Below are positions 44,652 through 52,612 of a DNA stretch of 64,000 bases, one piece after another. A model generated the notes under the pieces. That model did no database searches, had not been told where the DNA came from, and was given only the letters and a program-made list of their open reading frames with translations. The stretch covers positions 3,088,200 to 3,152,199 of the forward strand of contig NZ_CP091740.1 in NCBI RefSeq assembly GCF_022014595.1, written 5' to 3'. The stretch's first letter is position 1. Every line of letters starts with the position of its first letter. This DNA comes from Solitalea lacus. GTDB taxonomy: Bacteria > Bacteroidota > Bacteroidia > Sphingobacteriales > Sphingobacteriaceae. The position numbers and the translations under genes were made by a program.

Positions 44652-45173
44652 CTAATTCCAAATAATATCACAACCCACCGGTTCAATTTCAGGATAATCC
44701 ACATCTATACCATCTAAAGCTGCCTCAATTGCATCTTCCAGGTATACGCGTGTTACCATATTTTCATTTTCCCAGCTATCGTCAATGGCTCCTTTATACA
44801 CCAATTCTCTTTTAGAGTTAAACAAATATGCCTCAGGCACTTTGGTAGCACCGAAAGCTTTGGCAACTTGCTGATCTCCATCAACCAAATACAAATGAGG
44901 CAGCTTGAGATCATCGTACATTTTCTTCATTTGTTCTAATGATTCAGCATCACTGTTTTTGGAAGTTGAATTAACACGAATAATACCTAAATTATCTTCC
45001 TCATATCTTTTTAGCAAATTCCTAATTCGATTTCGGTAAGCCTGTGCCACAGGACATGTATTATTGGTGAAAATTATCAGCAAGGCATATCTATCGGCAT
45101 ATGCATATTGGTTATACATTTCGCCATCTACACCCTTTAAATTAAACGCAGGTAGTTTATCGCCTATGATCAT
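44652..45173 (-). CDS. Redoxin-family protein with a single active-site Cys
   Basis: 173 residues with an AhpC/TSA-redoxin fold. FTNNTCPVAQAYRNRIRNL replaces a CxxC motif with CPVA, so only one Cys sits at the active site. KVPEAYLFNSKRELVYKGAIDDS holds the conserved Pro loop, and the C-terminus PVGCDIIWN matches the conserved GCxIxW end of this small redoxin subfamily. No signal peptide. Its partner and activity are unknown. Confidence 0.82.
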   Translation of the reverse strand: MIIGDKLPAFNLKGVDGEMYNQYAYADRYALLIIFTNNTCPVAQAYRNRIRNLLKRYEEDNLGIIRVNSTSKNSDAESLEQMKKMYDDLKLPHLYLVDGDQQVAKAFGATKVPEAYLFNSKRELVYKGAIDDSWENENMVTRVYLEDAIEAALDGIDVDYPEIEPVGCDIIWN

Positions 45174-45211
45174 AAGATTATTGAATGGTTATTTTGGCAA
45201 ATCTCTGTTTT

Positions 45212-45246
45212 TTTGGCTAAGCCACAAGGCAAAATTTATATTTTTG
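45212..45246 (+). promoter_or_regulatory. Possible promoter of the GNAT-like gene
   Basis: TTTG (45212-45215), a 23-base spacer and TATTTTTG (45239-45246); the ATG lies 18 bases on. The spacing is at the long end. Confidence 0.45.
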
Positions 45247-45264
45247 GACCACTAAAATTGTTCT

Positions 45265-46386
45265 ATGAGAATTATCGAGGTTCAAGACGCTAAAACCAAA
45301 AAAGACTTTCTGGAGGTAGCTAAATTAATTTATAAAAATGATCCTGTTTGGGTTCAGCCACTTGATAGTGATATCGAAGGAATCTTTGATCCTCTGCGAA
45401 ATAACTTCCATTCATTTGGTGAAGCTACCCGTTGGGTACTTTATGATAAGAATGACAAAGCCATTGGTCGTGTTTCAGCCTTTATTAATCAACGTAAAGC
45501 GTATCAATACGATCAACCTACCGGCGGCATGGGTTTTTTCGAATGTATTGATGATGAATCTGCAGCTTTCTTGTTGTTCGATACTTGCCAAAAATGGCTA
45601 ATCGAGCGTGGAATGAAAGCTATGGACGGCCCTATTAATTTTGGTGAGAACGATACGTATTGGGGCTTATTAATTGAAGGGTTTATTCATCCTTCATTTG
45701 GTATGCAATACAATCAGCCTTATTATCAAAAGTTCTTTGAAACTTATGGATTTAAGCAATCCTATCAACAGTACACCAATACTATGCCTATTGCACTACC
45801 TAAACGGGTAGAAAAAATCGCAGACTGGGTAATTACAAAACCAGGTTACACCTTTGAATATTTAACTGTAAATAACTTCGATAAGTTCACAGCAGATTTC
45901 GAAGAAATTTATAACGATGCATGGAAAGACTTTGAAAACTTTGTTCCAATCACAAAGGAAATCTTACTGGATAGTTTCGAAAAAATGAAACCCATAATGG
46001 ATGAGCAGTTAATTTGGTTTGCCTATGTTAATGGCGAACCGGCTTCGTTTATTGTGTGTCTGCCTGATGCAAATCAAATTATAAAGCATTTGAACGGCAA
46101 ACTTAACCTTTGGGGTAAGCTAAAATTTGTGTATTACAAATGGAAAGGTAAAATGAATCGGATTCGTGTTGTGGTAATGGGCACTAAACAAGCTTATCAG
46201 AATCATGGGTTGGAGTCGGCATTGTTTAGAAAATTGCAATTTTATGTTTTGCCACAAAATCATTATACCGAGGCGGAGCTTTCGTGGGTTGGTGATTTTA
46301 ACACTAAAATGCAGGCTATTCATGCTGCATTAGGGGCAACCCGATCTAAAACCCATGCAACTTTTAGATTTATTTTCCCTGAATAA
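45265..46386 (+). CDS. GNAT-like hypothetical protein
   Basis: 373 residues. MRIIEVQDAKTKKDFLEVAKLIYKNDPVWVQPLDSDIEGIFDP and RWVLYDKNDKAIGRVSAFINQRK resemble the first half of an acyltransferase fold. A second half (LIWFAYVNGEPASFIVCLPDANQI, VVVMGTKQAYQNHGLESALFRKLQFYV, ELSWVGDFNTKMQAIHAALGA) looks like an acetyl-CoA-binding domain. Widespread and uncharacterised in Bacteroidota. No neighbour gives a clue to the substrate. Confidence 0.7.
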   Translation: MRIIEVQDAKTKKDFLEVAKLIYKNDPVWVQPLDSDIEGIFDPLRNNFHSFGEATRWVLYDKNDKAIGRVSAFINQRKAYQYDQPTGGMGFFECIDDESAAFLLFDTCQKWLIERGMKAMDGPINFGENDTYWGLLIEGFIHPSFGMQYNQPYYQKFFETYGFKQSYQQYTNTMPIALPKRVEKIADWVITKPGYTFEYLTVNNFDKFTADFEEIYNDAWKDFENFVPITKEILLDSFEKMKPIMDEQLIWFAYVNGEPASFIVCLPDANQIIKHLNGKLNLWGKLKFVYYKWKGKMNRIRVVVMGTKQAYQNHGLESALFRKLQFYVLPQNHYTEAELSWVGDFNTKMQAIHAALGATRSKTHATFRFIFPE

Positions 46387-46420
46387 CAGCCACTTAATTT
46401 TAAATTAAAAAAAGCTGAAC

Positions 46421-46440
46421 ATTTAGTTTGCAAACTAAAT
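46421..46440. promoter_or_regulatory. Perfect 20-bp palindrome over the tRNA promoter
   Basis: ATTTAGTTTG followed directly by its exact complement CAAACTAAAT. It covers the -33 element of the tRNA-Lys promoter and could be an operator. Confidence 0.5.
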
Positions 46441-46457
46441 CAAAGCCTGTATATTTG
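46427..46457 (+). promoter_or_regulatory. Promoter of the tRNA-Lys cluster
   Basis: TTTG (46427-46430), 19-base spacer, TATATTTG (46450-46457), a full consensus match 45 bases before the first tRNA. Confidence 0.75.
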
Positions 46458-46502
46458 CAGTCCCAAAACAAACCGCCTTTAACGGCAGTTAAAAAGGGAA
46501 AA

Positions 46503-46575
46503 GATTCCGTAGCTCAGCTGGTAGAGCAATACACTTTTAATGTATGGGTCCTGGGTTCGAATCCCAGCGGGATCA
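46503..46575 (+). tRNA. tRNA-Lys (TTT), copy 1
   Basis: 73 bases with complete cloverleaf: acceptor GATTCCG/CGGGATC, D stem GCTC/GAGC, anticodon stem ATACA/TGTAT around CTTTTAA (anticodon TTT), T arm CTGGG/CCCAG with TTCGAAT. The 3' CCA is not encoded. Confidence 0.97.
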
Positions 46576-46615
46576 CAAAACTGAAAGTTGAACAGTTTTC
46601 AATAAAATCAACAAC

Positions 46616-46688
46616 GATTCCGTAGCTCAGCTGGTAGAGCAATACACTTTTAATGTATGGGTCCTGGGTTCGAATCCCAGCGGGATCA
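46616..46688 (+). tRNA. tRNA-Lys (TTT), copy 2
   Basis: Identical to copy 1; separated from it by 40 bases. Confidence 0.97.
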
Positions 46689-46728
46689 CAAAACTGAAAG
46701 TTGAACAGTTTTCAATAAAATCAACAAT

Positions 46729-46801
46729 GATTCCGTAGCTCAGCTGGTAGAGCAATACACTTTTAATGTATGGGTCCTGGGTTCGAATCCCAGCGGGATC
46801 A
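46729..46801 (+). tRNA. tRNA-Lys (TTT), copy 3
   Basis: Identical to copies 1 and 2; the 40-base spacer before it differs from the first spacer at one position only. Confidence 0.97.
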
Positions 46802-46826
46802 CAAAACAAGTGATCAAATTCACCTA

Positions 46827-46863
46827 AAACCTCACTAAACGCATGATTAGTGAGGTTTTTTAT
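46827..46863 (+). terminator. Terminator of the tRNA-Lys cluster
   Basis: 12-bp stem AAACCTCACTAA (46827-46838) with its complement (46847-46858), then T's, 25 bases after the last tRNA. Confidence 0.85.
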
Positions 46864-46978
46864 TCTGGGCTTCTGTCAAAAATTGCACCCATAATCAATG
46901 TGCAGGTTTTGATGGATCAAGTGCAAAAGTTGTGGAGTAAGCAATAAAAGTTCATTTTTGTGCATCCTAAAAAACACC

Positions 46979-47344
46979 ATGCACGAGTCCTATAAAGCCC
47001 TGATCCCACTGATCCTTCCTGAATCCATTGAGGAATATTTTGAATTAACCGAGGTGGAGAAAAAAGACGCCGCTATCCATATCTATTTAAAGGAAGTAAA
47101 CAAGACCCCTGAAGAGCATGCGGCAAACAAATTGCACTCCAAAGGCTTTTTTGAGCCCATCACCCTGCAGGATTTTCCCATTCGTGGTTTTCAGGTGTAC
47201 CTCCACATTACCCGCCGCCGCTGGATGAACGAGGATACCGGCAAAGTCGTTTACCGCAATTGGGATTTAGTGGCCCAAGGCACCCGCATTACCAAGGGTT
47301 TTGCGGCTTTTTTAAAAGCATTCAGCCGATACACAGGCGCATAG
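46979..47344 (+). CDS. ISAon1-type transposase N-terminal region protein
   Basis: 121 residues from ATG 46979 (an in-frame TTG at 46958 is less likely). HESYKALIPLILPESIEEYFELTEVEKKD and FQVYLHITRRRWMNEDTGKVVYRNWDLVAQGTRITKGFAAFLKAFSRYTGA match the N-terminal partner of ISAon1-type transposases. The catalytic ORF continues in another frame right after its stop, as is usual for this group, where a frameshift may join the two. Confidence 0.8.
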   Translation: MHESYKALIPLILPESIEEYFELTEVEKKDAAIHIYLKEVNKTPEEHAANKLHSKGFFEPITLQDFPIRGFQVYLHITRRRWMNEDTGKVVYRNWDLVAQGTRITKGFAAFLKAFSRYTGA

Positions 47345-48310
47345 CCTGCAAACCATCGCCGGTTTCTATGGCGTGAATGGCAAGAAACTTCATCGCAGCT
47401 ACCGGAACCGCTTAAGTAATTTTAACTCCTGGAAAGCGGGCAACGATATCGAAAAAGGACTTTTGTTTCCCCAAAACATGGGACCTTATCTTTCCATTGA
47501 CGAAACTTCGTTGTCCTTAGGGGAACTCTATACCATCATCACAAATAAAGACGCCAGGGGCAAAAAAGGGACCGTTGTGGCCATCGTCAAGGGCACACAG
47601 TCCGATGGGATTATTCCCCTGCTCAAGCGGCTTCCCAAACGGTTACGGAACGAAGTAAAAGAAGTAACCATGGACCTGGCAGGAAGCATGAACCTTATTG
47701 TCAAACATTGTTTTCCCTATGCGCCAAACAGGTGATCGATCGTTTTCATGTGCAACAACTGGGGGGAGAGGCCTTGCAGGAAATTCGCATCCAGCATCGC
47801 TGGAAGGCCATAGAGGCGGAAAACAAGGCCTTGGAAAAGGCCCGAAAAACCCAAGCAGAATATCATCCGAAGATCTATGCCAACGGGGATACGCTCAAGC
47901 AATTGCTGGCCCGCAGCCGCCACCTGCTGTATAAAGCCCAGGTGAACTGGAGCCAGGAACAAGAAAAACGGGCAAGTCTCCTCTTTGAGCTATATCCAGA
48001 TCTGGGACAGGCTTATGCATTGGCTCAAAAGCTCTCCTGGATTTACAACCACTCCTCATCTAAATCCCTGGCCTTAACACGCTTGGCCCAATGGTATGAC
48101 CAGGTAGAAAAGGCCGGCTTTAAAACGTTTAATACCCTGTCCAAAACCATACAGCTCCATTACGAACGGATCCTGAACTACTTTGACAACCGCAGCACCA
48201 ACGCTTCGGCCGAATCGTTCAATGCTAAAATCAAAGCCTTCCGGAGTCAATTCAGGGGTGTAAAGGATGTACCTTTTTTCCTTTTCAGGCTTACTAAATT
48301 ATTTGCTTAA
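47345..48310 (+). pseudogene. ISAon1-type transposase catalytic part, frameshifted
   Basis: The frame carrying HSLQTIAGFYGVNGKKLHRSYRNRLSNFNSW, YLSIDETSLS (first Asp) and EVTMDLAGSMN (second Asp) runs to a stop at 47735. The continuation QVIDRFHVQQLGGEALQEIRIQHRW to NASAESFNAKIKAFRSQFRGV lies in another frame up to 48310. One base appears missing near 47721. Since the break falls within the catalytic core, the enzyme is probably dead, unless recoding occurs. Confidence 0.82.
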
Positions 48311-48954
48311 GAAAGGGTTGCTCCACAGGTTTTGGGATTGATCCAAAGCCAGCTCATGCGCTTTCAACAGTTCCAGGTCTTTCTCTATAGTGTAAACCCT
48401 TTTCTGAAGCTCTGACTTCCTTTTTCTTAACTGAGCGATTGGGATTAGGCCTTCCTGGTAAGCTTCTGTTTTACCAAAACAAGCTTTGCCACTGACACTT
48501 ACATTGCCTGATTTAGCTTTAAACCGTTTCCCTCTCCTGGAGCGTTCCTTGATAATTGCCCGTTCGTATTCTGCAATCATCCCCTGAAACTGTAGCAACA
48601 AGGCCTCTTCCGGCGTTTCGGCTTGGGCGAATTAACTAACATCACTTCTATACCACAGGAATGAAATTCGTCGATTAAAACCACCTAATACGCATAATTC
48701 CGGCTCAAACGATCGGGACTATAGACCAAAACAGCTTGTATTTGTCCTTCGGCACTTAGATCTCTCACTTTTTCCAATCCAGGACGAACCAAAATCGCTC
48801 CACTGTAACCCTCATCTTTAAAGATATATTCTTCTGGGACCACATAACCGTTTTCTTTGGCAAATTCTAATAAAGCATCTACCTGGCTGTCGATGGTTTT
48901 ATTCTCCTTCTGCTGATCGGAGGATACTCGCGTATAAATGGCTGCAGTTTTCAT
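48299..48954 (-). pseudogene. Serine recombinase, broken
   Basis: Starts well at 48954: MKTAAIYTRVSSDQQKENKTIDSQ with catalytic Ser in YTRVSS, then EEYIFKDEGYSGAILVRPGLEKVRDL and YSPDRLSRNYAY. An in-frame TAG then interrupts it (48688-48686), VVLIDEFHSCGIEVMLVNSP goes on, and a frameshift leads to ETPEEALLLQFQGMIAEYERAIIKERSRRGKRFKAKSGNVSVSGKACFG. The C-terminal DNA-binding region is reduced and ends at the ISAon1-type IR. At least three lesions make it non-functional. Confidence 0.85.
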
Positions 48955-49082
48955 ATACCTGATCTTCTATGGGTTGATTAATAGAATTTGCTGAGGAAAT
49001 GATTTCCGACTAGCCTGGGACGAGAAGATGGTAGACCTGTGTGAGTTTTTGCTCCCACAAGCGGTCATAGGAGAACGATATC

Positions 49083-49430
49083 TTAGCGATCCTCTCCTTT
49101 TTGGCCATAGTGTTGTTTTTTTGCTAAAAACTCTTCCAATGCCACCCTGACTATTTTGCTGATTGAAGTCCCCTGAGAGACTGCAAATTCCCTTATCCGA
49201 CCGATCAGACTGGGCGGAAGTTTTACTGTAAAGACAACTGAACGCTCCGGAATGGTTAACTTCTCCTTATGCGCTTTGGCTTGCTGAACATAACGATAGG
49301 CCTGTATTTGGGACACACCATAGGTTTCCATCAACTGCTCTACAATATTTATATACGGCTTCCGCTGCTCCAATAAGGCATGCGCCTGATTGATTCTTTC
49401 CGCCAATTCCGAATTCGGTGATCTTTTCAT
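49083..49430 (-). CDS. Ribbon-helix-helix-like protein next to the recombinase
   Basis: 115 residues. The N-terminal half is a small helical region (LAERINQAHALLEQRKPYINIVEQLMETYGVSQIQAYRYVQQA), HTH-like in look. The C-terminal half (SVVFTVKLPPSLIGRIREFAVSQGTSISKIVRVALEEFLA) matches the ribbon-helix-helix (CopG/Arc) pattern of a beta strand and two helices. Likely DNA-binding. It lies 128 bases upstream of the broken serine recombinase and appears intact, so it may be a regulator or recombination factor left over from that element. Confidence 0.7.
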   Translation of the reverse strand: MKRSPNSELAERINQAHALLEQRKPYINIVEQLMETYGVSQIQAYRYVQQAKAHKEKLTIPERSVVFTVKLPPSLIGRIREFAVSQGTSISKIVRVALEEFLAKKQHYGQKGEDR

Positions 49431-49536
49431 TTGTCATAAAAATAATACTTTTTATGAAATATACAAAACTAAAATCTACCTCTTTTAATGACAAGTCGCT
49501 TAACAAAGTCAATGTTTGTGAGTGTGTACGTAAAGC

Positions 49537-49640
49537 TAGCGGGCTCCCTTGTGGGGTGCCAGAGGTACGTACTCCGATGACTCCATCGACCAGTATTCCA
49601 CTTCCAAGGTACCTTCGTATCACAAGGACTTGCACCTTGT
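49537..49640 (-). pseudogene. Fragment of a group II intron-type reverse transcriptase
   Basis: The minus-strand translation LVIRRYLGSGILVDGVIGVRTSGTPQGSPLA matches the RT palm region before and including the GTPQGSPL motif, a part that in the maturase at 24 kb reads KYLKAGVMIQGKFQETSMGVPQGGNLSPL. Nothing else of the gene is present on either side, so it is a short remnant. The larger open frame around it is not a gene. Confidence 0.65.
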
Positions 49641-49858
49641 TAGAATAATACCATGCCCGACATACAAAGGCGCCGAATATCAATTCGACGCCCATTGATT
49701 TAGGGTATGAAGAAAAGATCTTTTTTGTTGTTATTGGTGAGGTTTAATAGAAGAAGGTGGCGCACTCCCAGTTTGCGCCACTCCTTCAACAACCAAAAAC
49801 ACAAACTATTATAAACTAATCACTACTATCTTTAATGCTGACTTACCTGTTCTTTGTT

Positions 49859-49883
49859 AAAAAAGGGGCCATTTCAGACCCCC
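49859..49883 (-). terminator. Terminator-like stem in repeat unit 1
   Basis: On the minus strand GGGGTC pairs with GGCCCC (two wobble-tolerant positions), followed by a run of T's. It is the counterpart of the one at 50050-50075. Confidence 0.55.
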
Positions 49884-50049
49884 ATGGTTTATTTAGGATA
49901 TAAAAGCAAAGGTCTTTTTTGTTGTTATTGGTGAGGCTTAATAGAAGGAGGTGGTGCACTCCTAATTTGCACCACTCCTTCAACAACCAACAACACAAAC
50001 TATTGTAAACTAACAACTATCTTTAATGCTGACTTACATGTTCTTTGTT

Positions 50050-50075
50050 AAAAAGAGGGGCCATTTCAGACCCCC
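50050..50075 (-). terminator. Terminator downstream of the TraB-family gene
   Basis: Same stem in repeat unit 2 (GGGGGTCTGAAATGGCCCC on the minus strand) followed by TCTTTTT. It ends 39-64 bases after the TraB-family gene stop. Confidence 0.6.
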
Positions 50076-50113
50076 ATGATTTATTTAGGGTATATGAAGA
50101 AGATCTTATCTTT

Positions 50114-51049
50114 CTAATTATTAACCACACCTTCTACTGTATAGCCTTTATTGCGTAACAGTTGAAGCAATCCCTTATCACCCAGCAAATGGGCAAAACC
50201 TACGGCAATAAAGGCCGAATTCTGCTTTATTTTTTCTTCGATGCGGGGCACCCATAGTAGGTTGCGATCATCGCGTACAAATTTAACCCAGGGATCGTTA
50301 AGTTTTGTATCCGCATTTATGCCCTTAAAAAGTTCGGTTGCTTTTTGCTGCTTATATAGCTCATACAGTTTTTGTATGGAATAATTATCCTGTTTTGCAT
50401 TAATGTCTGGATTATTCAGCTTTCTAATGACCCCTAACAACATCTTCGCCTGGTCTCTATACGGAACACTATCCAGGTAACTCATCTGTTCTGTATAGGT
50501 AGAAAGGCCGCTACAAGGTTTATAAAACAGCCTCGCTAAATACTGCAACTCTTCTTCCATACTGGTTTGTTCCCCTTCACAAAGCATTCTTTTTTTGCCA
50601 ATCATACCGGCAACAAGAACAGGTTTCGTCTCTTTCAGCATCTGATATATCGCTCCCTTAATAGGGTTTGCTTTGAAATACCGATTAATCGTATCCATCT
50701 CCTGTGGCGACACCAAACTATCCAATGTCATATGTCCGCGCATCAGATTAGCTTGCATAGATTCCTTAGCCATTTTGTCTGGATCATCATTATACACTTC
50801 AAAAACTGCTTCGTTAGCCGACAAAATCGCTTTTTTCAGCGCTGCCGGAAGCAGGATACCCAGATCTGCTTTACAAACCAGGTGTGTAGTACCAAACAAG
50901 TAGGATGGTTTGGCTAACCCTTTGCCGCTTATTTTCCAAAGCAGGGTATTTTGAACAGTAGTATCCGCTGTTGGCCGGGCAACAGCAACAAATGAACAAA
51001 CAAAAAACAAACATCCTAAAAAGAAGCTACGCACAATAGTAGGTTTCAT
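50114..51049 (-). CDS. TraB/GumN-family protein, exported
   Basis: 311 residues. Signal peptide about 1-24 (VAVARP), then the TraB/GumN hallmark LLWKISGKGLAKPSYLFGTTHL near residues 38-57, EVYNDDPDKM, and the C-terminal SAFIAVGFAHLLGDKGLLQLLRNKGYTVEGV with the GxAHL motif. Family members are putative metal-dependent, Tiki-like hydrolases; the GTTH and GFAHL His residues fit metal binding. Last gene of the leftward accessory cluster, 30 bases after the subtilase. Confidence 0.88.
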   Translation of the reverse strand: MKPTIVRSFFLGCLFFVCSFVAVARPTADTTVQNTLLWKISGKGLAKPSYLFGTTHLVCKADLGILLPAALKKAILSANEAVFEVYNDDPDKMAKESMQANLMRGHMTLDSLVSPQEMDTINRYFKANPIKGAIYQMLKETKPVLVAGMIGKKRMLCEGEQTSMEEELQYLARLFYKPCSGLSTYTEQMSYLDSVPYRDQAKMLLGVIRKLNNPDINAKQDNYSIQKLYELYKQQKATELFKGINADTKLNDPWVKFVRDDRNLLWVPRIEEKIKQNSAFIAVGFAHLLGDKGLLQLLRNKGYTVEGVVNN

Positions 51050-51079
51050 ACAAAATATATTAGAATTATAAATACCTGT

Positions 51080-52612
51080 TTATCGTTTCTGAATTTTTAA
51101 GATCTTTTTTACGGCACGTTTGCTTAGCTCACCCTTTAAGGTAGCAGCCAGCTTTACCGCTTCATAAGCATTCACAATTCCTCCGGATGTACAGATGTCG
51201 TTTAATTCAACTTTCTCCGGCTGTACCCCCTTTGGCCTGCGCAGTCCCGGTTTGGTTACTTTATCTACAGGTTTTACCACCGATTGCTCAATCACATATT
51301 TTACCTGTCGGGCCGAGAGACGGGGAAAATACTCGCGTATGATAGTAGCAATGCCCGAAACAACTGGGGCTGCCATACTTGTTCCATCCATAAACTCATA
51401 CTTATTCTTTTTAGAAATCGTTGCATAAATATTAGTACCGGGAGCAAATACATTCACCACCTTCTTTCCGTAGTTAGAGAAAGATGCTAAAGCAGAGGGT
51501 TTCACATCGCTGGCCCCCACAGTAATGAAGTTAGTTGCCGAATAGTCAGCATTAATAAAGAAAGGTGAAGGGTAACGCTGACTTGTATCCACATTTACAC
51601 CTTCGTTTCCGGAAGCATGGATCAGCAAAACATCGTGAGCTTGTGCATATTTTACGGCATCATCCACCCATTGTTTCTGTGGCGAAAAGTCTTTACCGAA
51701 ACTCATATTTACCACCCTTGCACCATTGTCAACTGCATATCGTATGGACAGGGCAACATCCTTATCCCGTTCGTCGCCATCAGGTATAGCTCTAATGGGC
51801 ATAATGCGGGCTTTATCGGCTATACCATCCATTCCCAGGTTGTTGTTACGTTCGGCGGCAATAGTACCGGCCACATGCGTACCGTGCTTTGGATTGCCCG
51901 CCCCAACAGTAGGATTACCGTAGTTCCGGTCGTTTATATCTTCCCAGTTATCCCCTACCAAATCCTTGCGCCGTTTGTTTACCTTATCGTATGATTTATG
52001 CAATTGCATCATTACACTAACAGCGGAATCTGATGATACATATGCAGGGTTGTTAATGGCTTGAGATGCCTGTTTCCACACACTATATTCCTTCTGTTCA
52101 TTGACCGACAGACTTGAACTACTACTGTCATCGAATTTATCCCATTTTGAACGTAAGGATTGGTAGGCCCGTTGATTTTCTCTGTCTTTTTCCGAAGATT
52201 CTGTCGTAAGGTTTTTTCCTTCCTTATTTCCTAAAAAGTTCCACCCACACACATCGTCAACATAGCCATTACCATCATCGTCTTTACCGTTACCGGCTAT
52301 CTCGCGATTGTTTCTCCACAACACATTTTTAAGATCTTCATGAGTGGTATCTACTCCATTGTCAATAACAGCTACAATTACAGGATTTACTTTGTACCTG
52401 TGCTCTTTTAAAAAGTCATAAGCTTTTTGCAGGCTGATGCCTGGTACGTTATCGCTGGCTTTATCCTTTAGGTGCCAGCCTTGTAACGATGCATTCATCC
52501 GGAGCTGAGCATTGGCTTCTTTACATAACACAACTCCAAGAAGTAGTACTACTGCACAACAGATTCCTTTGCTCATACTTAAGCGATTACTTTTTTCCAT
52601 TTTGATTTTCAT
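51080..52612 (-). CDS. Subtilisin-like (S8) serine protease, exported
   Basis: 510 residues from ATG 52612; ATGs at 52600 and 52576 are alternatives, the last giving MSKGICCAVVLLLGVVLCKEANAQ, a neat signal peptide. Catalytic triad: VIAVIDNGVDTTHED (Asp84), PKHGTHVAGT (His243) and DGTSMAAPVVSG (Ser412), with ASGNEG for the oxyanion Asn335. About 155 residues between the Asp and His hold an acidic, Ser-rich insertion not typical of simple subtilases. The 5' end overlaps the S41 stop by up to 26 bases, pointing to coupled translation. It probably acts outside the inner membrane on peptides. Confidence 0.92.
   Translation of the reverse strand: MKIKMEKSNRLSMSKGICCAVVLLLGVVLCKEANAQLRMNASLQGWHLKDKASDNVPGISLQKAYDFLKEHRYKVNPVIVAVIDNGVDTTHEDLKNVLWRNNREIAGNGKDDDGNGYVDDVCGWNFLGNKEGKNLTTESSEKDRENQRAYQSLRSKWDKFDDSSSSSLSVNEQKEYSVWKQASQAINNPAYVSSDSAVSVMMQLHKSYDKVNKRRKDLVGDNWEDINDRNYGNPTVGAGNPKHGTHVAGTIAAERNNNLGMDGIADKARIMPIRAIPDGDERDKDVALSIRYAVDNGARVVNMSFGKDFSPQKQWVDDAVKYAQAHDVLLIHASGNEGVNVDTSQRYPSPFFINADYSATNFITVGASDVKPSALASFSNYGKKVVNVFAPGTNIYATISKKNKYEFMDGTSMAAPVVSGIATIIREYFPRLSARQVKYVIEQSVVKPVDKVTKPGLRRPKGVQPEKVELNDICTSGGIVNAYEAVKLAATLKGELSKRAVKKILKIQKR

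Larger units (their letters stand above)
46914..48344 (+). mobile_element. ISAon1-type insertion sequence, frameshifted
   Basis: Imperfect inverted repeats (19 of 24 bases match): 46914-46937 and 48321-48344 (GGATCAA...GTGGAG type). It holds an N-terminal ORF and a transposase ORF. The right end overlaps the 3' end of the broken serine recombinase, so the IS may have inserted there. Confidence 0.75.
49701..50106. repeat. About 190-bp tandem duplication with conserved hairpins
   Basis: Unit 1 (49701-49890) and unit 2 (49891-50086) are highly similar with a partial third edge (50087-50106). Each unit has a hairpin (49757-49764 with 49774-49781; 49951-49958 with 49968-49975) and a terminator-like stem. 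The units differ at several positions, including a paired C-G to T-A change in the hairpin stem. Confidence 0.85.

Noticed and set aside
46428-46809. Open reading frames across the tRNA-Lys repeats on both strands
   Set aside because: They read through the tRNA genes and their translations (for example GFEPRTHTLKVYC) are the usual tRNA artefact.
46860-46913. Outer extension of the ISAon1-type element to 46870
   Set aside because: The inverted-repeat match stops at 46914; no further pairing with the right side was found.
49267-49695. 142-residue minus-strand frame
   Set aside because: Only its RT-like stretch is meaningful; the rest overlaps the DNA-binding gene in another frame. Reported as a fragment instead.
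49701-50106. CRISPR array
   Set aside because: There are only two long units without short regular repeats and spacers, and no cas genes nearby.
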